In this document: piece after piece, positions 34,609 to 42,720 of the stretch
How positions within the stretch are numbered: position 1 is the first letter of the stretch
Layout: every line of letters begins with the position of its first letter
Assembly (NCBI GenBank): GCA_963751695.1
Contig: CAVVVP010000009.1
Location: forward strand, 248,001-312,000
Source: SZUA-22 sp963751695
Lineage (GTDB): Bacteria > Bacteroidota > Ignavibacteria > Ignavibacteriales > Melioribacteraceae
Direction: 5' to 3'
DNA length: 64,000 nucleotides
Notes under the pieces: model-generated
What the model was told of the DNA's origin: nothing
What the model saw: only the letters and a program-made list of their open reading frames with translations
Database searches by the model: none
Made by a program: the position numbers and the translations under genes

Positions 34609-35529
34609 CTAAACTTTAGCTTCTCTAATACTTTGTAAGAGATAGTTAAGATCAGTGAGATTTTCAACCAAATTTCCGTTAATTTCCTCGATAAAGGGTG
34701 TGTAGGCTTTTGCAGATTGCCCACTAAGAATTATCGGAAGATTACTTCCAACATACATACGCAGTTTACGAAGCTGCTTACCAGTTCTTGGATCATCATT
34801 TGGATAAACGAGACTTAACAATATTGCATCTACATTGTTTTCCAATGCAGTGTTTGATATTTCTTCCGGTGGAAGATTTGCACCAAGAAAAATAGCGTTC
34901 CAACCAAAATCCATTGCATAGAGAGCAGCAATCATTGCACCTAATTCGTGCATAAATCCTTCTGGTGTTGTAGCTAATAGTTTTGGTGAAGTTAAAGGAT
35001 TAATATTATTATCAAATAGACTTCCTAAGAAAGTTCTAATTACTCCCACTGCAAAATGTTCATGTGTAATCCTTAGTGATCCCTTTTCCCACATTTCACC
35101 TATTCTACTTAGTAAAGGGATAATAAATTCAATCAATAGTTTTGGTTTAGATAGTTTTATAGAGGAATCTTGGAGTAACTTTTCAAAATTGGAATAATCA
35201 TAGCGAAGTATATAATTTAATGACTGTGAAATAAGGTCTTCATTATAATTTTCTGTCCGAGCTGGAGTTTTTGAAACATCTTTTTCAGGAATCATTTCTT
35301 TCAGTTGTTCGGAGCTCAAATTTGCAATGAGTCCAATGGAATGCCCCATACTGATTAATTCAGCCAGAAGAAGCAGTTTTTGTAAATCTTCATCTGAATA
35401 TAGTCTTCTATTTGTATCGGTTCTAAAAGGAGTTACTGCATTGTATCTTCTCTCCCAAGCTCGAATTGTATGCTCAGTTAACTTTGTAATCTTTGAAGCT
35501 GCTTTAATGTTATATTTGTGTTTTTCCAT
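34609..35529 (-). CDS. CarH/LitR-like MerR regulator with B12-binding domain
   Basis: An N-terminal MerR-type helix-turn-helix (KAASKITKLTEHTIRAWERRYNAVTPFRTDTNRRLYS) is followed by a helical bundle and a cobalamin-binding domain. It has the W-x9-EH motif (MWEKGSLRITHEH) that senses adenosylcobalamin in CarH, and the His of TPEGFMHELG in the position of the lower cobalt ligand. CarH/LitR proteins repress in the dark and release DNA when light breaks the cobalt-carbon bond. I infer light- or B12-responsive control of the adjacent oxidative-stress gene. MEKHKYNIKAA at 35529 is the family-like start; upstream in-frame sequence looks non-coding. Confidence 0.88.
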   Translation of the reverse strand: MEKHKYNIKAASKITKLTEHTIRAWERRYNAVTPFRTDTNRRLYSDEDLQKLLLLAELISMGHSIGLIANLSSEQLKEMIPEKDVSKTPARTENYNEDLISQSLNYILRYDYSNFEKLLQDSSIKLSKPKLLIEFIIPLLSRIGEMWEKGSLRITHEHFAVGVIRTFLGSLFDNNINPLTSPKLLATTPEGFMHELGAMIAALYAMDFGWNAIFLGANLPPEEISNTALENNVDAILLSLVYPNDDPRTGKQLRKLRMYVGSNLPIILSGQSAKAYTPFIEEINGNLVENLTDLNYLLQSIREAKV

Positions 35530-35546
35530 ATTCAAATATACTAAAC

Positions 35547-35595
35547 GTCTAATAAATGTCAAATATAAATATTTAATGCTTGACAATTACTAGAC
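35547..35595. promoter_or_regulatory. Mirrored 16-bp promoter/operator repeats between divergent genes
   Basis: TTGACATTTATTAGAC (minus strand, 35562-35547) and TTGACAATTACTAGAC (plus strand, 35580-35595) match at 14 of 16 positions and face away from each other with 17 bases between. Each begins with a perfect -35 hexamer. The plus copy has TAAATT 17 bases downstream; the minus copy has TATATT 16 bases downstream, only five bases before the regulator's ATG. They are good candidates for combined divergent promoters and operators of the CarH-like regulator. Confidence 0.6.
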
Positions 35596-35689
35596 AGACA
35601 AGTAAATTTGTACTTTAAAGTTCAAAAATATTTATTAACAATGAAATATATGAACAAATTTTAGACAAATTGATTTTTTGAGGATTAAA

Positions 35690-37963
35690 ATGAAATTGAA
35701 AATTCTTGTATTAACAATTATTTTGACTGAGATAATTCTTGGTCAATCTGTGGGGAAAATAATCGGGTACGTTAAAGACAATGTTACACAAGAGGCATTA
35801 ATCGGTGTAAATCTGATACTCGAAGGTACAAATATTGGAGCTGCAACTAATGTTGATGGTTACTATGAAATTAGTAATGTTCCATTTGGTGATTACTCGC
35901 TCAAAGCTAGTTACATTGGTTATGAGGAAATTAAAAAATCTGATGTATTAGTTTTGGCGTCTAAACCTACTCAAATAGATTTTATGATGAAAGAAGCTAC
36001 TATTAAACTTGATGGAGTAATAGTAACCTCAGGTTATTATGATCAAATTAGAACAGAGCCAGTAAGTGTTTCGAGTTTTAACTACGAAGAGATAAGAAGA
36101 ACACCTGGTGGTTTTGAGGATGTTGTAAGAGCGCTTTCAATTATTCCCGGTGTTGCAAAACAGTCTGGGGGAAGAAATGATTTAGTTGTTAGAGGTGGTG
36201 CACCATCTGAAAATCTATACATTCTTGATGGATTTGTGGTACCTAATATTAATCATTTTAGCACTCAAGGAGCTTCTGGTGGTACTAACAGTTATGTTGA
36301 TTTAGATTTTATTAATAATGCAACTTTTTCAACTGGCGGATTTTCAGTCAAGTATGGTGATAGGCTTTCATCTACACTTGGAATTGACCTGAGATCTCCT
36401 AGGCAAGATAAAATTGGTGGAAAAGCTTTGATCTCGGCTACTCAATTTGGATTAAATCTTGAAGGTCCTGTTACGCAAAATAGTGATTTTTTATTTTCAA
36501 TCAGACGAAGTTATTTAGATTTTCTATTTAATGCTGCTGGATTTTCATTTGTTCCACAATATTGGGATATGTTATTTAAGTATAATTATAAATTTTCTAA
36601 CAATGATAAACTCTCTGTTCTCTTCGTTGGAGCATTGGATGATGTAAGTTTTAACAATAATTCTAGGGATGATTTAATTGATAATTCCAGAATTCTAGCA
36701 AATTCTCAAAACCAGTACACTTTTGGGGTTTCTTATCAACATCTCTTGGGTAACGGATTTATTGATTTTAGATATAGCCGAAACTTTGTTGATTATGATA
36801 ATAGTCAGAGGGATACACTATTAAATCCAATATATTTAAATCAATCAGTTGAAGCAACAAACAATCTTGGTGCCGATATGGTATTAAAAACCAGCCAAAA
36901 TTCAGAAGTGAATTTAGGGATTGGATATGAATTTATTGGGAGTGAGAATACAGTTATTTTCCCGGATAATTTTGTAACTACTTTTGGTGATACTCTAACA
37001 CAATCGAATGTTAAAGGAGATAATAATTATAACAAAGCTAATCTATATGGTCTTTACAGCATTACTTTATTTGAGAGGCTTGTTTTGAATGGAGGATTAC
37101 GCTTTGATTATTTTAGCGCGTTAGAAGAGAAGTTTACAATTAGCCCTCGGTTCTCCTTTAGATATGCAGCTTCAGATGTGGTATCGCTTAATTTTGCGAC
37201 TGGTATCTACCGACAATCACCTTCATATATTTGGCTGTTATATCCAGGGAACAACAATTTGAAACCAATTCAAGTTGAACAATATATTTTAGGTGCAGAA
37301 CATATTTTTAGATCTGATATCAGAATGAAAGTTGAAGGATTTTTTAAGAATTACAAATATTATCCAACAAGTGAATTGAGGAACTATTTGGTTATGGCAA
37401 ATACCGGAGCTGGTTTTGGTGGAGCAGAGGATAATTTTGCATCAATTGGGTATGAGTCACTTATAAGTAACGGAACAGGAATTTCGAGAGGAATCGAATT
37501 TTCTATACAGAAAAAAGTATCAGAGACGCCTTACTATGGAATTTTAAGTGTTACATATAGTCAAACTGATTTTACTGCACTAGATCAGATTGAACGTAAT
37601 GGACAGTTTGATCAAAACTGGATAGCAAATCTTTCTGCAGGATATATTTATAATTCAAATTGGATTTTTTCAATGAAATTCCGTTATGCTTCTGGTTTTC
37701 CATACACTCCGTTTCAAGATAATGGGACTCAGCTAGTTGAAGAATACTTATCATTAAGACTGCCAGATAGCTATGCTTTAGATGTGAGAGTTGATAAAAT
37801 TTGGGATTTTTCTGGGTGGACTTTAGTAACATATATTGATATCCAAAATATTACGAACCGAAAGAATGTCAACAGTGTCCGTTGGGACTACAAAACCAAT
37901 GAGCAAGAATTTTCAGAAGAGTTAGGCATACTTCCTTCAATTGGAATAAGCATAGAGTTTTAA
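35690..37963 (+). CDS. TonB-dependent outer-membrane receptor
   Basis: After a signal peptide (LKILVLTIILTEIILGQS) comes a carboxypeptidase-regulatory-like domain (about 25-105, GKIIGYVKDNVTQEALIGVNLILEGTNIGAATNVDG), then the plug (about 125-225, VVRALSIIPGVAKQSGGRNDLVVRGGAPSENLYILDG) and a barrel ending in SIGISIEF with a terminal Phe. No SusD partner is adjacent, so a polysaccharide role is not supported; substrate is unknown. The ATG at 35690 follows AGGA. It is divergent from the B12-dependent regulator, so uptake of a cobalamin- or metal-containing compound is possible but speculative. Confidence 0.92.
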   Translation: MKLKILVLTIILTEIILGQSVGKIIGYVKDNVTQEALIGVNLILEGTNIGAATNVDGYYEISNVPFGDYSLKASYIGYEEIKKSDVLVLASKPTQIDFMMKEATIKLDGVIVTSGYYDQIRTEPVSVSSFNYEEIRRTPGGFEDVVRALSIIPGVAKQSGGRNDLVVRGGAPSENLYILDGFVVPNINHFSTQGASGGTNSYVDLDFINNATFSTGGFSVKYGDRLSSTLGIDLRSPRQDKIGGKALISATQFGLNLEGPVTQNSDFLFSIRRSYLDFLFNAAGFSFVPQYWDMLFKYNYKFSNNDKLSVLFVGALDDVSFNNNSRDDLIDNSRILANSQNQYTFGVSYQHLLGNGFIDFRYSRNFVDYDNSQRDTLLNPIYLNQSVEATNNLGADMVLKTSQNSEVNLGIGYEFIGSENTVIFPDNFVTTFGDTLTQSNVKGDNNYNKANLYGLYSITLFERLVLNGGLRFDYFSALEEKFTISPRFSFRYAASDVVSLNFATGIYRQSPSYIWLLYPGNNNLKPIQVEQYILGAEHIFRSDIRMKVEGFFKNYKYYPTSELRNYLVMANTGAGFGGAEDNFASIGYESLISNGTGISRGIEFSIQKKVSETPYYGILSVTYSQTDFTALDQIERNGQFDQNWIANLSAGYIYNSNWIFSMKFRYASGFPYTPFQDNGTQLVEEYLSLRLPDSYALDVRVDKIWDFSGWTLVTYIDIQNITNRKNVNSVRWDYKTNEQEFSEELGILPSIGISIEF

Positions 37964-37971
37964 CTTCTATG

Positions 37972-40011
37972 CTACAATGTTTTTAAGTCCTTCATCAATT
38001 GTTCGAACTGGGGAAAGCGCAGTGCTTGTGGTCCATCACTCATTGCTTTCTCTGGTTCTGGATGAAACTCGACCATAATACCGTGTGCTCCAACAACTTT
38101 TGCAGCTTTGGCTAAAGGTATAACTTTGTTCCTCTCTCCAATTGCATGGGATGGATCAACAATAATCGGCAAATGAGTTAATTCCTTAAGAACAGGTATT
38201 GCGCTAAGATCAAGAGTATTTCTTGTTGCGGTTTCGAAAGTACGAATTCCTCTTTCGCAAAGAATTACCTGTCTGTTGCCCTGAGCAAGAATATACTCAG
38301 CAGCGTTTAAAAGCTCATCCAATGACGACATCATTCCACGCTTAAGCATCACCGGGCGATGAACTTTGCCAACTTCTTTAAGTAGGGAGAAGTTCTGCAT
38401 ATTTCTTGCCCCAATCTGAATAATATCGGATTGCTTAGCAACATTTATAACTTGTTCAGGTGCCAGAACTTCAGTAATGATTGGTAATCCGTACTCTTTG
38501 CCTGCAGTTTCCAGATAATTTAGTCCTTCCCACTCTAATCCTTGAAAACTATAAGGTGAGGTTCTGGGCTTAAAGCATCCACCTCTCAAAATCTGAGCAC
38601 CGTTAACTTTTACTTCGTTGGCACACTGATTGATCTGAGTTTCAGACTCTACAGAACAAGGGCCTGCTATAATAATGAAGCTATCTCCACCAATCTCTAC
38701 ATCTCTAACTTTAATTATCGTATCTTCTTCTTTATACTCACGACTTGCTAGCTTATAACTTTTAGCTTTCTTCTTTTTCTTAACTTCAGCTTTCTGTTGT
38801 TCAGCCTCAAGTTTAACTTCTTCAATTTTCTCTCTATCAGTTTCACTTTCGACGAGTGAATCTAATTTCGTTTTAGGAATAACTTGAGAAGGATAGCTAC
38901 CTAGAATTTTGAAGAATCTGATAAACGGCCCAAGGTTATCGAGCATTTCCTGAATGTTTTCATCATCTATGTTACCTTCAAAATCGACATAGAACATTTC
39001 TTCCCAAGGATTTCCCAGTATAGGTCTTGATTCAAGCTTCGTAAGGTTAACTCTATATTCTTCGAAAACAGAAAGAGCCTTCACAAGTGAGCCTGGAGTG
39101 TGTGCTGTGGCCATAACCAGAGATGTTTTTGAAGGAAGTCTTTTATCAACTTTAACAGGTTCTTTGCTGACGATCAGAAATCTTGTGTGATTTTCCGACT
39201 GGTTTGCTACATCCTTTTTGAGAATCTTTACATTAAAAAGTGTTGCAGCTTCTTCGCTAGCGATTGCAGCATGGTCCGGAATCTTCTCCTCACTTATTTT
39301 TTGCACGGACATTGCTGTATCAGCATAATACTCAATACTTACATCAGGCAGAGTTGCAAGGAAATTACTGCACTGAGCAGCTGCCTGATAATGAGCATAA
39401 ATCTTTTTGATCTTATGAATCGAAGTGTCATCAGTTGAAACAACACAGTGCTTAACTTGAAATGTTTCTTCGCCGACTATGGAAAGAGTTGTATGAAGAA
39501 GTAAGTCATACACCTCATTTATACCTCCAGAGGTTGTGTTTTCTATTGGAAGAACAGCATAATCTGCTTCACCTTTTTCTACAGCTTCAACAACTTCGGA
39601 GAATCTTTTCTTTGATAGAAACTCCAATTTGTTCTCTGAATAAGAAAAATATTTGTTTGCTGCCAGATAACTATATGCGCCTTCAATACCTTGAATAGCA
39701 ACTGTTAAAGTATTTTTGGATTTACCTTCTTTTATTGGATTAAGAATATGACTCTGCTGAATTCGAATTGAGTCTTCAATAATCTCGTAAAATACTTTTG
39801 TAATATAGTGAGGATCAACATTTTGCTTTTTACCGATTTTAATAATTCTTCTAAGTAATTCTTCTTCCCGCTTCTGATCACGTATTGGCCTGTTGCTGTC
39901 ATCTTTATCCCGAATAATAGATTTGCTAAGAGATCTCCTTTCAGCTAACAATTCAATTATTTTATTGTCAACACCATTTATCTGATCACGTAATTCATTT
40001 ATTCCACTCAT
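37972..40011 (-). CDS. Trifunctional chorismate mutase-prephenate dehydratase-DAHP synthase
   Basis: One 679-residue chain carries four domains: AroQ chorismate mutase (1-90, ELRDQINGVDNKIIELLAERRSL), prephenate dehydratase (about 100-285, IQGIEGAYSYLAA and the catalytic NHTRFLIV), an ACT regulatory domain (about 295-375, TPGSLVKALSVF and ESRP), and a type I DAHP synthase (about 440-679, IIAGPCSVES, FKPRTSPYSFQG, DPSHAIGE). A charged Lys/Glu linker (about 390-430) joins the halves. Thus the first step of the shikimate pathway and the two phenylalanine-branch steps sit in one protein. ACT suggests feedback by phenylalanine. No frameshift is needed; the gene is intact and stands alone. Confidence 0.94.
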   Translation of the reverse strand: MSGINELRDQINGVDNKIIELLAERRSLSKSIIRDKDDSNRPIRDQKREEELLRRIIKIGKKQNVDPHYITKVFYEIIEDSIRIQQSHILNPIKEGKSKNTLTVAIQGIEGAYSYLAANKYFSYSENKLEFLSKKRFSEVVEAVEKGEADYAVLPIENTTSGGINEVYDLLLHTTLSIVGEETFQVKHCVVSTDDTSIHKIKKIYAHYQAAAQCSNFLATLPDVSIEYYADTAMSVQKISEEKIPDHAAIASEEAATLFNVKILKKDVANQSENHTRFLIVSKEPVKVDKRLPSKTSLVMATAHTPGSLVKALSVFEEYRVNLTKLESRPILGNPWEEMFYVDFEGNIDDENIQEMLDNLGPFIRFFKILGSYPSQVIPKTKLDSLVESETDREKIEEVKLEAEQQKAEVKKKKKAKSYKLASREYKEEDTIIKVRDVEIGGDSFIIIAGPCSVESETQINQCANEVKVNGAQILRGGCFKPRTSPYSFQGLEWEGLNYLETAGKEYGLPIITEVLAPEQVINVAKQSDIIQIGARNMQNFSLLKEVGKVHRPVMLKRGMMSSLDELLNAAEYILAQGNRQVILCERGIRTFETATRNTLDLSAIPVLKELTHLPIIVDPSHAIGERNKVIPLAKAAKVVGAHGIMVEFHPEPEKAMSDGPQALRFPQFEQLMKDLKTL

Positions 40012-40141
40012 AACACTGCCTAAAACTCTATTTCTTTAAAAATTGAAGAGTAAAACTACAAAATTAATGTTTCTAATAAAATGTAGAATAATTGTATATT
40101 AACGATTCAATCTCTCAATGAATAATTATTAGGATTTTTAG

Positions 40142-40699
40142 ATGGCAAATACACCTTCAAATATGTTACCGCTCGGGACGATTGCTCCTGAATTTACATT
40201 ACATGACACAATCTCTGATCGGTTACTCTCACTCAATGATATAAAGGGTTCTACTGCGACAGTAATTATGTTTACTTGTAATCATTGCCCGTTTGTTAAG
40301 CATATAAATGAGCAGTTAGTAAAGCTTGGTAACGATTACAAAGAGAAGGATATTGGATTTGCCGCAATCAGTTCCAACGATGTTGAAAACTACCCACAAG
40401 ATTCACCTGGGTTGATGAAGCAACTTGCAGAACAAATTGGATATCCATTCCCATATCTTTTTGATGAAACTCAAGAAGTTGCCAAAGCTTATGATGCAGC
40501 ATGCACACCCGATTTTTATATTTTTGATTCTGAGCTTAAACTTGCTTATCGAGGACAACTAGATTCATCTAGACCCAGCAATGATAAACCTATTGACGGG
40601 CACGATATTCGGAACGCCCTTGATGCAATTTTGGTTGGTAAAGAGGTTGATCAGAATCAAATCCCAAGTATGGGTTGTAACATTAAATGGAAGAGTTAA
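40142..40699 (+). CDS. Thioredoxin-like peroxiredoxin-family protein with CNHCPF motif
   Basis: This cytoplasmic redoxin (AhpC/TSA-type thioredoxin fold) has an active-site CNHC in VIMFTCNHCPFVKHI, followed by the cis-Pro segment CTPDFYIFD. The group is widespread and usually annotated as thioredoxin family protein; it is proposed to act in disulfide exchange or peroxide defence, but the substrate is not established. Length (185) is usual. There is no signal peptide. Its stop overlaps the end of the convergent permease gene by four bases. Confidence 0.88.
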   Translation: MANTPSNMLPLGTIAPEFTLHDTISDRLLSLNDIKGSTATVIMFTCNHCPFVKHINEQLVKLGNDYKEKDIGFAAISSNDVENYPQDSPGLMKQLAEQIGYPFPYLFDETQEVAKAYDAACTPDFYIFDSELKLAYRGQLDSSRPSNDKPIDGHDIRNALDAILVGKEVDQNQIPSMGCNIKWKS

Positions 40700-41661
40700 A
40701 TCAGAATTAAACCGATTCCTCCGAAAATTAATCCTACTATTACGTTGATGATCTTTAAGATTGCAAAACTCTTTTTCGATACAGCAAGCAGTGGAATTGT
40801 ACCGTGTCCGTCTTGCACTATTGAGCTTGCCATCAGTATGGAAAAGGGAATAGTTCCAGCAGCGAATAATGTAACAAAAATTAAATGAGGTCCAGATTCT
40901 GGAATTATTCCAAGCAAAACAGCAATTATTAATACGGACCAAATATTAGACTCTACCCATGAATCCACATCTAGAAACATTTGCAGGAAATAAATAACTA
41001 GAAGAGTTCCGAATGTCCATAAAAATATTCTAAGCACATGTTTTTTTACGACATGTTTCCATAAATGTTCTTCAAGAAAATGATCAGGTACTGTTATCAC
41101 AACAAAAAGCGCAAAGGATGAGACTAATAGTAAAGTGATCTGAACCCAGCCTTCCTCATGGAATTCAATTATATCAGCTAAAAGTAGAATTAAAAATAGG
41201 GAAAGAATGCTAATCAACAGTCCTCTTGGGAAAGTAATTTTCCTTAATTGTTTAAGAATTAAGCTTGGTGCGAAAAATGGTCCATGCTCATCTTGATGAA
41301 CTTCGAATCCATGCTGTTTTAAATTCAAAGAAACATTGAATTTTTTTAACAGAACATCTGTTAAATACCCAGTAAATAAGCCAATGATAGCAAGTAAGGT
41401 AAATAAAATTGTGGCTTTGAAAGGGAAGAGAGAAAGCATTATATAAGCTTCATCTCCACTCGTGGCGATCATTGTTGCTACAAGTGATCCGAAACTTACA
41501 ACACCATGTGTATAGAGAGAAACAACAGTATAAGCGCCAAGACAGCCAGGAATAATTCCAAGAATCACACCGAGCAGATATTGACCAGCCTTGCTCTTGC
41601 TCAATTTATTCTGCCAATTTCCTCTTGTTGCAACATTTACGTACTCTATCAATAACATCAT
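40696..41661 (-). CDS. Ten-TM heavy-metal exporter-like permease (ArsP_2-like)
   Basis: A polytopic membrane protein has two halves with similar motifs: GIIPGCLGAYTVVSLYTHGVVSFGSLVATMIATSGDEAYIM and GIIPESGPHLIFVTLFAAGTIPFSILMASSIVQDGHG. These match the putative 10-TM heavy-metal exporter group, in which the two halves form inverted repeats around polar residues. A His-rich loop (KQHGFEVHQDEHGPFF) may bind metal. The first ATG lies inside what looks like TM1: in-frame sequence upstream reads LLVELIHILSHALVITTFVFS with no standard start codon, so the true start is about 20 codons further up or hidden by a frameshift. Confidence 0.75.
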   Translation of the reverse strand: MMLLIEYVNVATRGNWQNKLSKSKAGQYLLGVILGIIPGCLGAYTVVSLYTHGVVSFGSLVATMIATSGDEAYIMLSLFPFKATILFTLLAIIGLFTGYLTDVLLKKFNVSLNLKQHGFEVHQDEHGPFFAPSLILKQLRKITFPRGLLISILSLFLILLLADIIEFHEEGWVQITLLLVSSFALFVVITVPDHFLEEHLWKHVVKKHVLRIFLWTFGTLLVIYFLQMFLDVDSWVESNIWSVLIIAVLLGIIPESGPHLIFVTLFAAGTIPFSILMASSIVQDGHGTIPLLAVSKKSFAILKIINVIVGLIFGGIGLILI

Positions 41662-41865
41662 CGAGAAAACGAAGGTTGTAATTACTAGAGCATGGCTTAA
41701 TATGTGAATTAATTCTACCAGAAGATTGAGGCTTCTTTAATAATGCACAAATTTAATCTATTTTCAGGTTAAATCCCTACCTAGAAGATAAACTTTGGAA
41801 AAAGTCTTCAGAATAAGATAACTTGTCATAGTTGAATATTATCGATGTAATCAATATACTTTAAT

Positions 41866-42693
41866 ATGATTGAGAAAGAACAATTACCCCACATATTAAA
41901 TCTGGTCGATGACGATGCAGAAGAAGTTCGAAACCATGTTTTTAAGGATCTTACCGATTACGGAATTGATCTAGAGCGGGACTTATTTGAATTTGCGGAG
42001 ATCGTTGATAAAAGAAATCTTAGTATCATAGATCCAATAATTAAAAACAATCGAAGAAAATGGTTAAAAAGAAATTGGGATTGTTGGTATAGTATAATTG
42101 ATCAATACGAAAAGATTGAAACAGCCATGAGTCTGATTTCTACTTTCCAGCTAGGACTTTATTCTCAAACTACACTTCCTCGAAAATTAGATCAGATCGC
42201 AGAAGACTTTAAGAACCGGTATCCCTATGGAAATGAAATCGACCTTTCTAATTATCTTTTTAATGTGCTTGATTTACGGGGCAACAAAGAAGATTACTAT
42301 TCGCCACTAAATAGTAATTTGTTCTATGTTCTTGAAGTTGGGAAAGGATTACCAATAACACTTGCTTTAATTTACATTCTTGTTGGAGAGAGAGTTGGCT
42401 TAAATGTTTCAGGATGTAACTTTCCTGGTCATTTTATGGCGAAAGCCAATATTGATGGAGAACTGTTTTTAATTGATTGTTTTAACGGGGGCAGAATTAT
42501 TTTTGAATCAGAATTAAAAGAACTGGACGAGAAATCATACAAATCTATATTGAGAATTGCAAAATCAAAAATTGACGGTGAAACAATAATAAAGAGAGTT
42601 CTGAAAAACTTAATCAATGCTTACAAAGAGAAAGGCGATACACCTGATCTTCACGCAGTTTCAGAACTCCTAACATCTACTCCTTGGAATTAG
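41866..42693 (+). CDS. SirB1-family transglutaminase-like protein
   Basis: The 275-residue cytoplasmic protein matches the SirB1/transglutaminase-core-2 family: LSNYLFNVLDLRGNKEDYYSPLNSNLFYVLEVGKGLPITLALIYILVGERVGLNVSGCNFPGHFM, with the Cys, His and Asp (CNFPGHF, LIDCFNGG) in the usual places. The N-terminal helical part is typical. Function is not firmly known for this group. The next gene starts 27 nt downstream on the same strand, so they may be co-transcribed. Confidence 0.85.
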   Translation: MIEKEQLPHILNLVDDDAEEVRNHVFKDLTDYGIDLERDLFEFAEIVDKRNLSIIDPIIKNNRRKWLKRNWDCWYSIIDQYEKIETAMSLISTFQLGLYSQTTLPRKLDQIAEDFKNRYPYGNEIDLSNYLFNVLDLRGNKEDYYSPLNSNLFYVLEVGKGLPITLALIYILVGERVGLNVSGCNFPGHFMAKANIDGELFLIDCFNGGRIIFESELKELDEKSYKSILRIAKSKIDGETIIKRVLKNLINAYKEKGDTPDLHAVSELLTSTPWN

Positions 42694-42720
42694 CATAAAT
42701 TCCATGAGTCATTCAAATGG

